Assembly: GCA_964617355.1 (NCBI GenBank) | Contig: CAZTXP010000156.1 | Span: 1-14,063, forward strand | From: CAZTDU01 sp964617355 | GTDB lineage: Bacteria; Pseudomonadota; Gammaproteobacteria; Burkholderiales; SG8-39 | DNA length: 14,063 nucleotides | Direction of reading: 5' to 3' | Part shown: positions 12,509 to 14,063 of the stretch, one piece after another | Layout of the letters: each line of letters begins with the position of its first letter | Numbering within the stretch: the first letter of the stretch is position 1 | Program-made: the position numbers and the translations under genes | The notes under the pieces: model-generated | Seen by the model: only the letters and a program-made list of their open reading frames with translations | Told to the model about the DNA's origin: nothing | Databases searched by the model: none

Positions 12509-12885
12509 GCGGCGCAGCGCTCCTCGCGGTCGGCATCGGCGGGGCGCTGGGCTGCTGGCTGAGATGGGCGCTCGGAACGGCGTGGAACGCCACGCTGCCG
12601 TCCCTGCCGCTCGGTACGCTGGCGGCGAACCTCGTCGGCGGCTACCTGATCGGGATCGCGGTCGCCTTCTTCGGCGCGCACGCGTCGCTGGCGCCCGAGT
12701 GGCGCCTCTTCTGCATCACCGGCTTCCTCGGCGGGCTGACGACGTTCTCGACGTTCTCGGCCGAGAACGTGCAGCTGATGCTCGCCGGGCGCTACGCCGA
12801 GGCGGGGCTGCACGCCGCCGTCCACCTCGCGGGGTCGCTGCTGCTGACCGCCGCAGGCATCGCCAGTTATCGCTCCCTGCCTTGA
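12505..12885 (+). CDS. crcB: fluoride channel CrcB/FluC
   Basis: 126 residues with four hydrophobic helices. Dual-topology dimeric channel that lets fluoride leave the cell. Signatures: GTLAANLVGGYLIG (37-50) with the conserved Asn42, and GFLGGLTTFSTFS (73-85), which carries the pore phenylalanines and the sodium-site backbone. It is translated by ATGA overlap with moaE, so it belongs to the cofactor operon. No fluoride riboswitch precedes it, because the upstream sequence is moaE coding. Its stop codon lies inside the -35 element of the clpB heat-shock promoter. Confidence 0.95.
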   Translation: MSGAALLAVGIGGALGCWLRWALGTAWNATLPSLPLGTLAANLVGGYLIGIAVAFFGAHASLAPEWRLFCITGFLGGLTTFSTFSAENVQLMLAGRYAEAGLHAAVHLAGSLLLTAAGIASYRSLP

Positions 12886-12908
12886 AACCCCCCGGGTCGC
12901 CCCCACAT
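12881..12908 (+). promoter_or_regulatory. sigma-32 (heat-shock) promoter of clpB
   Basis: CTTGAAA (12881-12887) is a perfect -35. After a 13-base spacer, CCCCACAT (12901-12908) matches the -10 consensus CCCCATNT at all but one defined position. The -35 spans the crcB stop codon. The start of transcription, normally 5-7 bases past the -10, would be at about 12913-12916, that is at or just before the clpB ATG. Confidence 0.82.
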
Positions 12909-12915
12909 CCCCGGC

Positions 12916-14063
12916 ATGCGACTCGACAAGTTCACCACCAAGCTGCAGGAAGCCCTGGCCGAGGCCCAGAGCATGGCGCTCGGCCGCGACCAGCAGCAGA
13001 TCGAACCCCAGCACCTGCTGGCGGCCATGCTCGCGCAGGACGATGGCGGGGTGGCCTCGCTGCTGCAGCGCGCCGGCGGCAACCCGTCGGCGCTGAAAAC
13101 CGCTCTCAACGAGGCCATCGGCCGGCTGCCGAAGGTCGAGGGCGGCACGCCCGGCGAGGTACACGTCTCGCGCGACCTCGGGTTGCTGCTGAACGTCGCC
13201 GACAAGGAGGCGCAGAAGCGCGGCGACCAGTTCATCGCCTCCGAGATGTTCCTGCTCGCGGCCAGCGCGGACAAGGGCGAGGTGGGGCGGCTCCTGAAGC
13301 AGGCCGGCGTGGACAGGAAGGCGCTCGAGAAGGCGATCGAGCAGGTGCGCGGCGGATCGAACGTCGGCTCGCAGGCCGATGAATCGCAGCGCCAGGCGCT
13401 CGCCAAGTACACGCTCGACCTCACCGACCGCGCGCGCAAGGGCAAGCTCGACCCGGTGATCGGGCGCGACGACGAGATCCGCCGCACGATCCAGATCCTG
13501 CAGCGGCGCACGAAGAACAATCCCGTGCTGATCGGCGAGCCGGGCGTCGGCAAGACCGCGATCGTCGAAGGCCTGGCGCAGCGGATCATCAACGGCGAAG
13601 TGCCGGAGACGCTCAAGAACAAGCGCGTGCTGTCGCTCGACATGGCGGCGCTGCTCGCAGGCACCAAGTACCGCGGCGAGTTCGAGGAGCGGCTCAAGGC
13701 CGTGCTGACGGACCTCGCGGCCGACGAAGGCCGCACGATCGTCTTCATCGACGAACTGCACACGATGGTCGGCGCGGGCAAGGCCGAGGGCGCGATGGAC
13801 GCAGGCAACATGCTCAAGCCCGCGCTCGCGCGAGGCGAGCTGCACTGCGTCGGCGCGACGACGCTCGACGAGTACCGCAAGTACGTCGAGAAGGACGCCG
13901 CGCTCGAACGCCGCTTCCAGCCGGTCAAGGTCGAAGCCCCGTCCATTGAGGATGCCATCGAGATTTTGCGCGGCTTGAAGCCCAAATACGAAGAGCATCA
14001 CAAGGCCGTATTCACCGATGACGCCGTCACCGCGGCGGTCAAGCTCTCTGACCGTTACATCAC
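12916..14063 (+). CDS. clpB: ATP-dependent chaperone ClpB, N-terminal part (runs off the window)
   Basis: 382 complete codons of a protein usually about 860 residues. A hexameric disaggregase that works with DnaK to rescue heat-denatured proteins. MRLDKFTTKLQEALAEAQSMALG is the standard ClpB start. Two Clp N-domain repeats fill about 1-145 (QQIEPQHLLAAML; QFIASEMFLLAA). The first AAA+ domain follows, with DPVIGRDDEIRRTIQIL, Walker A GEPGVGKT (about 203-210), the pore loop KYRGEFEERLK, Walker B IVFIDELH and the GATTLDEYRKY sensor region. The frame stays open to the last base. There is no Shine-Dalgarno-like sequence before ATG 12916 (upstream is pyrimidine-rich), in line with the promoter placement. 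Codon use becomes less GC-rich after about 13935. Confidence 0.96.
   Translation, partial: MRLDKFTTKLQEALAEAQSMALGRDQQQIEPQHLLAAMLAQDDGGVASLLQRAGGNPSALKTALNEAIGRLPKVEGGTPGEVHVSRDLGLLLNVADKEAQKRGDQFIASEMFLLAASADKGEVGRLLKQAGVDRKALEKAIEQVRGGSNVGSQADESQRQALAKYTLDLTDRARKGKLDPVIGRDDEIRRTIQILQRRTKNNPVLIGEPGVGKTAIVEGLAQRIINGEVPETLKNKRVLSLDMAALLAGTKYRGEFEERLKAVLTDLAADEGRTIVFIDELHTMVGAGKAEGAMDAGNMLKPALARGELHCVGATTLDEYRKYVEKDAALERRFQPVKVEAPSIEDAIEILRGLKPKYEEHHKAVFTDDAVTAAVKLSDRYI

Noticed and set aside
12397..14001. Long minus-strand open frame (534 codons) opposite crcB and clpB
   Set aside because: It is an antisense shadow of well-conserved clpB and crcB frames. In GC-rich DNA stops are rare in such frames, and the product is Arg/Leu/His-rich with no motif.

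Overview
The window is GC-rich (about two thirds G+C or more by eye, with strong G/C preference at third codon positions) and densely packed with bacterial genes, many joined by 1-8 bp stop/start overlaps. The gene set (a Fdh3-type formate dehydrogenase with a long cytochrome b subunit, moeA-moaD-moaE-crcB-clpB order, tup genes, chromate resistance genes) suggests a betaproteobacterium. I infer that from gene content and codon use; I cannot name the species.

Layout. (1) 1-3043, plus strand: the end of a respiratory formate dehydrogenase operon. It holds the tail of the catalytic molybdenum/tungsten subunit, the 16-cysteine Fe-S subunit, a small lipoprotein, the cytochrome b subunit with a signal peptide, a small exported Lys/Ala-rich protein and a lipoprotein Cu/Zn superoxide dismutase. 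(2) 3045-6599, minus strand: a regulator with a ModE-type helix-turn-helix and a periplasmic-binding-protein-like domain, then a rhodanese-ChrB fusion, the chromate transporter ChrA and a DUF1330 protein. (3) 6676-9268, plus strand: a tungstate-type ABC transporter (tupB, tupC, tupA) followed by a short one-domain ModE-like regulator. (4) 9312-12885, plus strand: a near-perfect ModE-type operator, then a TauE/SafE permease and the molybdenum cofactor genes mobB, moeA, moaD and moaE, closed by the fluoride channel crcB. (5) 12881-14063: clpB (runs off the window), preceded by an excellent heat-shock (sigma-32) promoter that lies so close to the start codon that the mRNA should be leaderless or nearly so.

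How they fit. Formate dehydrogenase needs a Mo- or W-pterin guanine dinucleotide cofactor. TupBCA would import the metal oxyanion, MoaD/MoaE build the dithiolene, MoeA inserts the metal and MobB helps add the nucleotide. Two different ModE-type regulators flank or close the tup operon, and each has a visible candidate operator: a TTATGC inverted repeat in the divergent regulator/tupB promoter, and a classic ModE-like box upstream of the TauE/Moco operon. Chromate is another tetrahedral oxyanion, and its export genes lie directly downstream of the oxyanion regulator. The window therefore reads as an oxyanion import/export and Mo/W cofactor region next to its client enzyme.

No RNA genes, insertion sequences, CRISPR arrays or attachment sites were seen. 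No intrinsic terminator with a clear T-run was found. The only non-coding stretches are short (the longest is about 130 bases, 5459-5588).
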